DNA of 39,809 bases, taken from a virus. The notes under the pieces were generated by a model, which ran no database searches, was not told the origin of the DNA, and saw only the letters and a list, made by a program, of their open reading frames with translations. The position numbers were made by a program, and so were the translations under genes. Position 1 is the stretch's first letter. Each line of letters begins with the position of its first letter. Location: positions 1 through 39,809 of the IMG/VR virus record IMGVR_UViG_3300042392_000134; one strand, 5' to 3'. Shown piece by piece: positions 31,132 to 38,867 of the stretch.

Positions 31132-31919
31132 ACGCTACAAATCCGCCCCTCGATCAGTGGCAGGTAGACCACATTCGTAAAATGAAGCAAGAATTAGGCA
31201 TGCCTCAATCGGCGCCTTACGCAGAGGAAGTCACGATGGACGGAGAAGAATATACGGACCAGAGCTCAGACGACGTAGCCGTAGATGATACGCCCGTCGC
31301 GAGTGGAGCCACTGGTGGCCTCGGCGGCGTCAGCAGCGCCCCTGCGTATGCTGCTGCGCAGAAGAGCGTCACCGACCAGATCAACGCCAACATCAACTTG
31401 CTAACTGCCGCGCAGAACAAACTTCGTGAGCGCCGCGCAGGACCGTCTAACTCAGAGAAGTGGCTGGCCATCGCTGCCGCGCTCGGCAAGCCGACTAAGA
31501 CTGGCTCGTTCGGCGAAAGCCTTGGCAACCTTAGCGAGACGCTGCTCAACCAGCAGGCGATGAAGCGCAAAGCACAAGAAGAGCGCGACATGCTACTCGA
31601 GCAATACGGCCTCAAGATTGGAGGCGAACAGCTTCGCATGCTTCAGTCTGGCGCTACTCAAGCCGGGCAGCTCTACCGTGCGGAGCTGGCTGCTAATAAA
31701 CCCGTTCGCGGGATTGCGGTTGGCGATAAGCTGGTTAATCCGTATACGAACGAGACTATGGGCGCAAAGTACAACCGTGTGCCGATGCCGGGGTATTACA
31801 AGGCGCTCGAACAGGACCCGACACCAGAAAACTTGCAAGCCGCGTTGGATTATTATCCGTCGTACGCCGTAGAACTTAAAGCTGCGTATGATCGCGGCGC
31901 AAAGAACAAAGGACGTTAA
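31128..31919 (+). CDS. Internal-virion-type protein with helical core (263 aa)
   Basis: GTG start inside the stop of the previous gene. The first 65 residues are acidic and disordered. About 75-190 is helical (VTDQINANINLLTAAQNKLR; WLAIAAALGKPTKTGSFGES; LLNQQAMKRKAQEERDMLLE), with a C-terminal NPYTNETMGAKYNRVPMPGY segment. The pattern of a short helical core with LAIAAALGKPTKTGSFGE is recurrent next to ejection proteins. The role in the ejection apparatus is inferred from context. Confidence 0.6.
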   Translation: MNATNPPLDQWQVDHIRKMKQELGMPQSAPYAEEVTMDGEEYTDQSSDDVAVDDTPVASGATGGLGGVSSAPAYAAAQKSVTDQINANINLLTAAQNKLRERRAGPSNSEKWLAIAAALGKPTKTGSFGESLGNLSETLLNQQAMKRKAQEERDMLLEQYGLKIGGEQLRMLQSGATQAGQLYRAELAANKPVRGIAVGDKLVNPYTNETMGAKYNRVPMPGYYKALEQDPTPENLQAALDYYPSYAVELKAAYDRGAKNKGR

Positions 31920-34900
31920 ATGCAAACGCTTAATCCTGCGGACTTTTTAGACACGCGAGCAACACCTGAGCAGACGAAGAAGGGTCAGGAGATTACCAAG
32001 GGCGCCCTCGACATCCAAACGGAAACGGCGAAAGCCCCGTTTGCGGGTCCACAGGCTGAAAGCAGCTTAACCAGCTCGCAGCAGAAACTTGTCTCCGAGG
32101 CTGCCGATGTTTCAGGCAAGGAAGCCGACCGCTTCAGTAAAGCGAAGTCGGTGGAGACGTATGTCCTCGCTCTCCCTCAGTACGCCGCCGCACTTCGCAC
32201 GCCAAAAGACAAAGAGGGCGACAGCGAACTGGTAATGCTGTCCGCCAAAATTCAAGACCCTTTAGGCTCCGTCAGAGAGGGCGATGAACAGCGTTTTCAA
32301 AACCTGCAATCCGCCCTTGAGCGGCTTCCGAAAAAGTTTCAAGAAGAGTTCACTGGCAATGGCGGTGTCTTTACCGAAGAAACGCGTACCAATATACGCC
32401 GCATTCTATCCAACCGCGTTCGCTCCTACAACATAGCGTACAAAACCGAGCGTGATCGCGCTATATCGCGGGTGTCAGCGACCAACAACCGTCTGAAAAC
32501 CGCAGGTCTGCCTGAGACATTTTTCATCGACCCAATCAAGGAAGTCGTAGGCCCGCATTTTGGTGAAGCCTACGTTCCTGACGTGGAGGCGTATAAGAAG
32601 ACCCTCCAGCCCGCCGTGGCTGAAGACCGGCAATCTTCCGTCGGCCTGTTCGATAAGCTGCCTCCGGGCGCGCAGATTTCAGGCGAAGACGTTAAGGGCT
32701 ATCGCTTCACGCCTGAGCAGACAGCGCAGGCTGACGCATACAAGACGTCAGAAGCCTTCACGCCTGAAGGTTGGGCCGACATGATCACAGGCTTTGCCTC
32801 GGACAACGGCATCGTGACGCCAGAGACGGCTAAAGGTTTCCGCGACAACGCACTTTCCGTTGGCGCAGACATCGCCAAAGTTAAGGCCGAGGGCGGAATG
32901 CCCGGACCGGGCTTTGACTACCGAGAGGTTGATACGTCAGCCAGTAAAAACGCCGGTCTATTCGAAGGTATTGCGCAGTTAGGACGCAACCTTCCTGAAA
33001 GTGCTGCACAAGTTGCTATGGGTTTCGCGGCCATTCCGAGGGACGCGTTGTTAAGCATACTAACCGCCGAGCGCGTGGGCTTGTACAAGTCAATGCCCGA
33101 TCTAGCTGTTGAGCTTATCAAGCAGGCCGGTGGCGAGCCTATGGGTGAAACCACTGCCGCCGTCACACAAATGCTTGAGGAACGCTACGGCGGTCTAGAC
33201 AACATCAAGCGCTCGGCAATCAAAGACCCTGTCGGCATCGCCAGCGACCTTTCGATATTGCTCAGTGGCGGCGGGACGCTGGCAACGAGGGCATCTGGGT
33301 TTCTTGGTAAGGTAGGTGAAAAAGCAGTCAAAGCTGGCCTTAACACTAACCCCCTTTCCTTGACCGAAAGGTTTGTCACCGGAGGCATTCCGGCAATGTA
33401 TTCCGCCGCCAAGAACAAAGCACCGGGTGCTATGGAAGGCATTGAGAACATGCCGTCGAACCTTGTCGGCTTTCCTTCAGGTGCTGGCGGCCCCGCCATT
33501 CGTGAGGCGACTGGCGCAGGCTTCGCACAAGGTATGGCAGGCAAACCAACCCCGCGTAGCAAAGCCTTAACGGAGAACATGCGCAATGCGGCTGGCGCAA
33601 CGGAAGCCAACGTGGCCGCCGCGCGTGAGGCCGTAAATCGCCTCAAGGCTGAGAACTATCAGCAATATCTGGACAACACGGCGTCTTTGGGCATCAACCC
33701 CCAGCCTCTCGACTTTACTAAAGTCCAGAAGCGCATCGAAGACATTAAACCCGACAACTACGACGACTATCTCAAGCTGACAGATCGTCCGACGGAACAC
33801 CTTGCGTGGGAGCGCATGAAGCGTACAACGGACGAGTACGCCACGCAGGCGGTGCAGAACCCCGACTTGCTGCTTCCCATCAATGTTGACAACTTTAAGC
33901 AGAACCTTTTCGACATTGGGTCGAAGGCGACAGGTGCATACGACAGCAAGGCTACTCAAATTGCCAGCTCGGCTTACGACGCGGTCAAAGGCTTGATCGC
34001 GGACTTCGATCCGCTGTACGAGGCTGCCATGAAAGCGTCCCGCGAGGGTATCGAGGCTGTCAAGGAACTGGAGGACGCATTCAGCCTCGCACCGGGCCGT
34101 GACCGCCGCGTAAACGTAGACGCCGCAACGCGCAAACTGCAAAGCATCTGGCGCAACAACGCCAGCACCAACTACGGCCAGCGGGTAAATCTCGGCGAAA
34201 CCCTCGCGAGGTACGACCCCGAAGGTATTGTTAAGGCTGGCGGCGCTGGGCAAATGCTCAGTAGCGCCACACCTCGCGGCCTGTCTGGCACACTAGCTGC
34301 GGGTTCCATGTTCGGTGGTGCTGCTGTAAATCCCGCGACGCTTCTCGCGCTGCCCACCCTTATCCCACGCGTCGTTGGAGAAGCGGCATTCGGTACTGGT
34401 CGCCTAGCGGGTACAGGTGCGCGTTACGGCAAGGAAGTGGTGGACGCCGTTAGTCCGATAACAACGAAGCTCGCCGCGCTAAACGAAAAATACCCCACGG
34501 CAGTTCCCACGATACCCCTCGCGATAGCGCAACTTGGCGCTCGTGGGTATGACGTTGCGCGTTTGATGAACGAATACGGTATCGGTACCCCAACGATGCC
34601 TGTTGACGCGGAGCCGTCGGAAGAGATCGTCGTTACCGCCACTGAGGGTTATCCTAAACAGGGCCTAGCTGATCTCGCAAATAGTTACGGGATAGCTCCA
34701 GCTGCTGTTGCGGCGGTCCCTGAGACGGCGCCTATCCCGGAGAAAGGGGCGACGATGTTCGGTGACAAGGCCGTTGAATACGACCCTGAGACGGACACGT
34801 ACGTCGAACTGGCGACTGGTCGTCGCGTTAAGGAACTCGCAGAACTCTCCAGGCCCCCGTCAGCGATGTACCGTGGCGGCACCGTGCAAGCGTTCCGCAA

Positions 34901-34955
34901 CGGCGGCGGGGTAACCCTCGCCGACTTGGCACAATACTACGGCATGCGCCGTTAA
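31920..34955 (+). CDS. Very large ejection-type virion protein (1011 aa)
   Basis: ATG directly follows the upstream stop. The protein is mostly helical and charged, with a hydrophobic Gly/Ala-rich zone near residues 775-850 (GLSGTLAAGSMFGGAAVNPA) that could act in membranes. The C-terminal part has SEEIVVTATEGYPKQ (about 900), two related LADLAxxYG(I/M) segments, MYRGGTVQAFRNGGGV and a terminal YGMRR. I see no lytic transglycosylase motif. Size and place at the end of the virion operon match the internal/ejection proteins of podoviruses. Confidence 0.6.
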   Translation: MQTLNPADFLDTRATPEQTKKGQEITKGALDIQTETAKAPFAGPQAESSLTSSQQKLVSEAADVSGKEADRFSKAKSVETYVLALPQYAAALRTPKDKEGDSELVMLSAKIQDPLGSVREGDEQRFQNLQSALERLPKKFQEEFTGNGGVFTEETRTNIRRILSNRVRSYNIAYKTERDRAISRVSATNNRLKTAGLPETFFIDPIKEVVGPHFGEAYVPDVEAYKKTLQPAVAEDRQSSVGLFDKLPPGAQISGEDVKGYRFTPEQTAQADAYKTSEAFTPEGWADMITGFASDNGIVTPETAKGFRDNALSVGADIAKVKAEGGMPGPGFDYREVDTSASKNAGLFEGIAQLGRNLPESAAQVAMGFAAIPRDALLSILTAERVGLYKSMPDLAVELIKQAGGEPMGETTAAVTQMLEERYGGLDNIKRSAIKDPVGIASDLSILLSGGGTLATRASGFLGKVGEKAVKAGLNTNPLSLTERFVTGGIPAMYSAAKNKAPGAMEGIENMPSNLVGFPSGAGGPAIREATGAGFAQGMAGKPTPRSKALTENMRNAAGATEANVAAAREAVNRLKAENYQQYLDNTASLGINPQPLDFTKVQKRIEDIKPDNYDDYLKLTDRPTEHLAWERMKRTTDEYATQAVQNPDLLLPINVDNFKQNLFDIGSKATGAYDSKATQIASSAYDAVKGLIADFDPLYEAAMKASREGIEAVKELEDAFSLAPGRDRRVNVDAATRKLQSIWRNNASTNYGQRVNLGETLARYDPEGIVKAGGAGQMLSSATPRGLSGTLAAGSMFGGAAVNPATLLALPTLIPRVVGEAAFGTGRLAGTGARYGKEVVDAVSPITTKLAALNEKYPTAVPTIPLAIAQLGARGYDVARLMNEYGIGTPTMPVDAEPSEEIVVTATEGYPKQGLADLANSYGIAPAAVAAVPETAPIPEKGATMFGDKAVEYDPETDTYVELATGRRVKELAELSRPPSAMYRGGTVQAFRNGGGVTLADLAQYYGMRR

Positions 34956-34967
34956 GAGGGGTTGGCA

Positions 34968-36755
34968 ATGGCCGAGAAGAAAAAGAGCGCACCTCGGGTA
35001 ACGCAGCCTTCTACTGGCGATTACCTGCGCACGCTCGGAGATATGCTTGTCGTAAACCCGCGCAACTCGCCAGCGGCTACGCTCGGCGGGGCCGCATATG
35101 ACTACGTGACGAGATCCACACCTCAGAGCGTTGTGCGCGACATTCGCAGCGGCGTGCAAGGTGCAGAGGACTGGCTGCGCAAACAGAATAAAGCTCTCCG
35201 CGCCAATCCCGTTACGGGGGCTTTGCAACTGCTGAAGGCTGGGTACATCGATCCGCTGGCCGACCCGTTCCGCGTATTTCAGCAGGCGGCGACTGAACGG
35301 TCACGCGGTAACGAAGGCGGCGGAAAGAAACTCGCCGCTATGGTTCCTCTCGCCGTGGCTGGTGTGGTTAACCCCCAACTTCGCGGTACAGGCAGAGTTG
35401 CGGCAAATGTAGGCGTAGATGTTGCGACAAAGACGGCGAAGAAGGCAACGCCTTCCGTGAAGGTTACGCCTAAGACACCAAAGGCAAAACCGTTGGCAGC
35501 AAAACGTCCTGCGCAGTTAGAAGGGGCCGAAACCCCGTTCATGGTGAGCACGCGGCGTCCTACCGCGCCCAACTACGCAACTCAAGGCAACCCTGACGAG
35601 CAGCTTCTTATCCAAACAGGCGAAGCATTGCGCGCTGCACCCCCTGCCTTCGAAAAGAACATGAACATGCTTGCCGAGGAACCGTTTATGCGGGGCTTGG
35701 CTGGCGCTAATCCAGAGCGGATATACGAGGAAGGCGTGCGCCGTGGTGCGGACAATCTCAAGTTCATTATGTCGGATTTGATGTCGCCAGAGAAAGTAGA
35801 AGCCGCACGGGGCTGGTACCCAACTGCGAACATGGTATCGGCACGCGCCGCTGAGCGCGCCGGGCTGCCACCAGAAGCAGGCTACGGCGTTGCCGCTGTT
35901 ACCTCACCTCAGACGCCGTGGGACATCAACGTCGCTCGCGTAGACCGCATGATGGACATGTTCGGTGACAGGTTTGAAGTCGACCCAGCAGCCGCCCGCA
36001 ATTATATCCAAAACCGCATCGATACGGATAAGAAGCCCGGAGCCATCGCAGCTCTCGGCCCTGATTACGCAGAACGAATTGCGTCCATGCCGTATGAGGA
36101 ACTGCCCGACAAGTTTGCCAAATTCGCCCGCGTCTCGCTGGCCGACGCCACGCGAAACGACCCGATGGTTCGGAAGATAGACCTTTCCGGTGAGTACGGG
36201 GACCCCTATGGCAGCATGACTTGGGGTAGTGGCGACAGCGTCAGCAAAGCTCTGGCCATCATGGACGACCCAAGCATGCAAAGCATAAATAGCCAGCTTT
36301 TAGGCGGAGGTAAGGTGCCGTCGTTCTTTAACAACATCTCCAACCCATACAGCGCGTCGCCCATATCGACTATCGACACGCACAGCGCAGGCGCAGCGTC
36401 ACTATTCCCCGGCGGCGGTAACGACCCCATAGTGTACCGTGCTATGGGCCTTGGCGGGACTAAAGAAGCTCCCGCAGCCGCTGATGTAGCTCGCACAGGG
36501 TCGAAGGGTCTGTACGGCCCAATCTCGGACATGCACACCTTAGCCGCGAAGGAAATGGGTTTTGATACCCCCCGCGAGGTTCAGTCGGCCACGTGGGAAG
36601 GCGTCCGCGATCTTTGGGGTCAGGCAGGCAAAACGCCTGAACTAAAGAAAGCCATCGCCGACATCTGGAATAACTCAAGTTCGCCGGACGAAGCCCGCTA
36701 TCTGATCGCCGAACTACTCGGCAAGCCTGTGCGCCGCATGTTCCAAGTCAAGTAA
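34968..36755 (+). CDS. Ejection-type protein with C-terminal DUF7178-like (possible HhH-GPD-like) domain (595 aa)
   Basis: Start ATG 34968 (AGAGGGG upstream; a TTG codon 2 codons earlier is rejected). The N-terminal ~200 residues are basic and virion-like. Residues ~290-595 resemble the phage DUF7178 family as I recall it: VTSPQTPWDINVARVDRMMD, WGSGDSVSKALAIMDDPSM, KVPSFFNNISNPYSASPIST then IDTHSAGAA, and REVQSATWEGVRDLW. The GGxKVxSFxxNI...(V/I)DTH part is like the helix-hairpin-helix/VDTH core of endonuclease III-type DNA glycosylases, but no catalytic Lys is certain. It is the last gene of the plus-strand operon. Confidence 0.55.
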   Translation: MAEKKKSAPRVTQPSTGDYLRTLGDMLVVNPRNSPAATLGGAAYDYVTRSTPQSVVRDIRSGVQGAEDWLRKQNKALRANPVTGALQLLKAGYIDPLADPFRVFQQAATERSRGNEGGGKKLAAMVPLAVAGVVNPQLRGTGRVAANVGVDVATKTAKKATPSVKVTPKTPKAKPLAAKRPAQLEGAETPFMVSTRRPTAPNYATQGNPDEQLLIQTGEALRAAPPAFEKNMNMLAEEPFMRGLAGANPERIYEEGVRRGADNLKFIMSDLMSPEKVEAARGWYPTANMVSARAAERAGLPPEAGYGVAAVTSPQTPWDINVARVDRMMDMFGDRFEVDPAAARNYIQNRIDTDKKPGAIAALGPDYAERIASMPYEELPDKFAKFARVSLADATRNDPMVRKIDLSGEYGDPYGSMTWGSGDSVSKALAIMDDPSMQSINSQLLGGGKVPSFFNNISNPYSASPISTIDTHSAGAASLFPGGGNDPIVYRAMGLGGTKEAPAAADVARTGSKGLYGPISDMHTLAAKEMGFDTPREVQSATWEGVRDLWGQAGKTPELKKAIADIWNNSSSPDEARYLIAELLGKPVRRMFQVK

Positions 36756-36900
36756 CCCGAAGGTCGAGGGGCAGTTGCTCCTCGGCTTCTTCGTCCCAAT
36801 CTTCGGGTAGGTTGCCGTCGTACATCACCCACAAGTAGTTTTCGCGGGTGCGGGGCATGCCTAATTCAGCAAGCACCAAATCGTAACTGTCTGGCGTCAA
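36748..36900 (-). CDS. Small acidic protein with TTG start (50 aa)
   Basis: TTG 36900-36898 overlaps the TGA of the upstream minus-strand gene (TTGA), with AAGGGAG about 7 bases before it. The product begins MTPDSYDLVLAELGMPRTRE and continues NYLWVMYDGNLPEDWDEE, ending LPLDLRVT: a compact acidic protein with no known motif. Its end overlaps the last 8 bases of the convergent gene at 34968-36755. The coupled start, ribosome site and sensible composition suggest a real gene. Confidence 0.55.
   Translation of the reverse strand: MTPDSYDLVLAELGMPRTRENYLWVMYDGNLPEDWDEEAEEQLPLDLRVT
36765..36784. terminator. Hairpin at the convergent gene junction (possible terminator)
   Basis: CGAGGGGC (36765-36772)/GCTCCTCG (36777-36784) with loop AGTT makes an 8-bp stem (one G-U on the + strand) ten bases after the stop of the plus-strand operon. 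It lies inside the end of the minus-strand 50-codon gene. There is no clean U-run in either direction. It is the only strong stem at the point where the two transcription units meet, so it may limit read-through. Confidence 0.35.
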
Positions 36901-37229
36901 CGTCCGTCTCCCTTCGCTTCGGCCAGCAACGCGGCGTAGGCTATGTTATCCTCGGCGCTGTCGGCGTGATAGTCGCTGCGCGTAAACAGGCGCACCAGCT
37001 TGACTTGCTGCATGAACATCCAGCCCTCGCTCTCGGTCAGGTCGCGGCCTGTGATGGCGTTGAAGGCCGTCACGATCTTGCTCATTGACCTCTCGCCGTC
37101 CAGATCGTCATAGGTTGCCGATCGTTCGTGCATGTGCGCCGCAGCGCGGCCCAGCAGCTCGGCGGCCTTTGGCTCTGGCATCTTAGCCATCTCGTTGAGC
37201 TCTTCATTAGCATCTTTAATCGCTTTCAT
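36897..37229 (-). CDS. DUF6378-like phage protein (110 aa)
   Basis: The 110-residue helical product contains HERSATYDDLDGERSMSKIV and FNAITGRDLTESEGWMFMQQ then VKLVRLFTRSDYHADSAEDN. This matches the pattern of the phage DUF6378 family (ERxxTYGD...F..i.g..Lt..dv..mM...KlaRl......DnyvDiagYAal), often encoded in replication regions. It ends IAYAALLAEAKGDGR. The function is unknown. It overlaps the helicase gene by 14 bases at its start and the 50-codon gene at its end. Confidence 0.7.
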   Translation of the reverse strand: MKAIKDANEELNEMAKMPEPKAAELLGRAAAHMHERSATYDDLDGERSMSKIVTAFNAITGRDLTESEGWMFMQQVKLVRLFTRSDYHADSAEDNIAYAALLAEAKGDGR

Positions 37230-38586
37230 GTTTTTTCCTTTTTAGTGCCTCGAGCATGATCTCTTGAACCGACTTCTTGGACTGCAAGCGCCCGAGGACC
37301 ATGTTGTCCACCGTGTTGCGTGCCATGATGTAATGCACGAACACAGGACGCTTCAGCCCTGCCTGCGCTTGCCTCATGGGCCCGATGCGCTCGATGATTT
37401 GCAAATGCTCTTCTAAGTTCCAGTTGAGCGAGAAGAAGACGAGGATGTTGCCGCCTTCTGCGAGGTTAAGCCCGTGCCCCGCCGACGCAGGGTGAGCGAA
37501 TAGTAATGGCACCCGTCCGGCGTTCCAGTCCCTGATCGTGTCAGACTTAGCGTCCAACACCCGGCCCTTAGGGTAACGGCTTTGTAGGCGGGCCAAGTCG
37601 CTCTTGAAATGGTAGGCCACCAGGACGGGCGCGCCGTTGGCTTCTTCGATAACACTGTCGAGTGCATCCAGTTTAGCATCATGCACCTCCTCCCAGTTGC
37701 CGTCGTGGTCAGTATACACAGCCCCGTTGGCGAGCTGCAAACACTTGATAGTCTTAGCGGCGGCGTTGAATGCTTCTATACCAGCTTCTTCAAGCTCCGC
37801 GAACATATCATTTTCCATGCTGTCGTAAGCCCTGCGCGCCTTTGCAGGCAGGTCGACGCTGATGTAATTGCGCACAGGCTCATGCACCGGCAGCCCCTCG
37901 ACCGTGAGGCAGACGTCGCGCAGGCGGTCCTCGATCTCCTTCTGCGCCGATGCCAGGGGCTTGAGGCTGTAGCCGTCCCAGCCCTTTGCGAACCAGCGGT
38001 CGCTAAAGGCGCTGAACGTCCTGCCCAGGCGCTCGCCGCCATCCAAGAACCAGGTCTGGCCCCAGAGATCTTGCAGGCCGTTCGGGTTCGGTGTGCCGGT
38101 CAGACCGATGAAGCGGCTTACCTTCGTGTGCGCCACGCGTGCCAGGGCGGCCGCGCGCTTGCTGCCCTGGCGCAGCCGGAAGCTCTTCAGGCGTGTGAAC
38201 TCATCCGCAACGACCGTCTTGAACGGCCAGTTGGCGCCCAGGGCGGCTTGCAGCCACACAAGGTTGTCGTAGTTCATAGTGTAAATGTCAGCATCGACGT
38301 CAAGCGCCGCCTGGCGCTCTTTGACGTTGCCGATGATCGGCGAGACGCGCAGATGCTTGAGATGCTCCCACTTGCCAATCTCATCAGGCCAAGTGGTCTT
38401 AGCGACCCGCAGAGGCGCCAGAACGAGCACTGGGTACACGTCCTCGACTATAGACAGGTTGTCCAGGCTCGTCAGCGTCGTGACCGTCTTGCCGCCGCCC
38501 ATAGGCATCCACAGGGCGCAGCGCGGCTTCTCGTACAGCCACTGCATGGCCGGGCGTTGATAGCTGTGAGGCGTAAAGTTAGCCAT
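37216..38586 (-). CDS. SNF2/DEAD-type helicase (456 aa)
   Basis: Two RecA-like halves: Walker A MPMGGGKTVT (K33), Ia VLVLAPLRVAKTTWPDE, II VVADEFTRLKS (D128-E129, then Phe-Thr), III GLTGTPNPNG (about 161-170), and C-terminal motifs V/VI (SAGHGLNLAEGGNILVFFSL; QIIERIGPMRQAQ at 396-408, the Arg finger region). The DEFT/GxGGGKT variations are usual for the small phage SNF2-type helicases. It probably unwinds or translocates DNA during replication or recombination. It sits directly after a VRR-NUC nuclease, a common phage pair. Confidence 0.88.
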   Translation of the reverse strand: MANFTPHSYQRPAMQWLYEKPRCALWMPMGGGKTVTTLTSLDNLSIVEDVYPVLVLAPLRVAKTTWPDEIGKWEHLKHLRVSPIIGNVKERQAALDVDADIYTMNYDNLVWLQAALGANWPFKTVVADEFTRLKSFRLRQGSKRAAALARVAHTKVSRFIGLTGTPNPNGLQDLWGQTWFLDGGERLGRTFSAFSDRWFAKGWDGYSLKPLASAQKEIEDRLRDVCLTVEGLPVHEPVRNYISVDLPAKARRAYDSMENDMFAELEEAGIEAFNAAAKTIKCLQLANGAVYTDHDGNWEEVHDAKLDALDSVIEEANGAPVLVAYHFKSDLARLQSRYPKGRVLDAKSDTIRDWNAGRVPLLFAHPASAGHGLNLAEGGNILVFFSLNWNLEEHLQIIERIGPMRQAQAGLKRPVFVHYIMARNTVDNMVLGRLQSKKSVQEIMLEALKRKKHESD

Positions 38587-38864
38587 CAGCGGATCTCCGC
38601 CACCACAAAGTCGATGCCCTCGATCGTCGACACAGTATAGACCGGGATGCCGGCGTCCTTCATGCGCGCGATCTCGCGCTCCTGAAGCTTGCTGTAGCGG
38701 TCGCCTGGAGCCTTAATCTCGATGAAGGCGGCACGAGGCCACGTCCACCACACAAAGCAGTCTGGGCAGCCCCTACGGCCCTCCCAGCGCACCTTGCGGT
38801 ACTGACCGCCACTTTGCTGCACAACGTGCTTGAGATGCGCCTGTAGCTTGCCTGCGGGCGTCAC
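38586..38864 (-). CDS. VRR-NUC nuclease (92 aa)
   Basis: The compact PD-(D/E)xK nuclease has GCPDCFVWWTWPRAAFIEIK (D35, then E49-x-K51) and a following SKLQEREIARM with Q61, the VRR-NUC signature. It is a stand-alone phage form, which in other phages acts on DNA junctions or flaps. It lies between polymerase and helicase genes; its stop overlaps the helicase start by one base. Full-length for the family (~90-110 residues). Confidence 0.88.
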   Translation of the reverse strand: MTPAGKLQAHLKHVVQQSGGQYRKVRWEGRRGCPDCFVWWTWPRAAFIEIKAPGDRYSKLQEREIARMKDAGIPVYTVSTIEGIDFVVAEIR

Positions 38865-38867
38865 GGC

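Noticed and set aside
37609-38640. 343-codon plus-strand open frame opposite the helicase
   Set aside because: It is antisense to a clear SNF2 helicase with all motifs; its composition (Arg/Ala/Gln without fold pattern) is that of a high-GC shadow frame.
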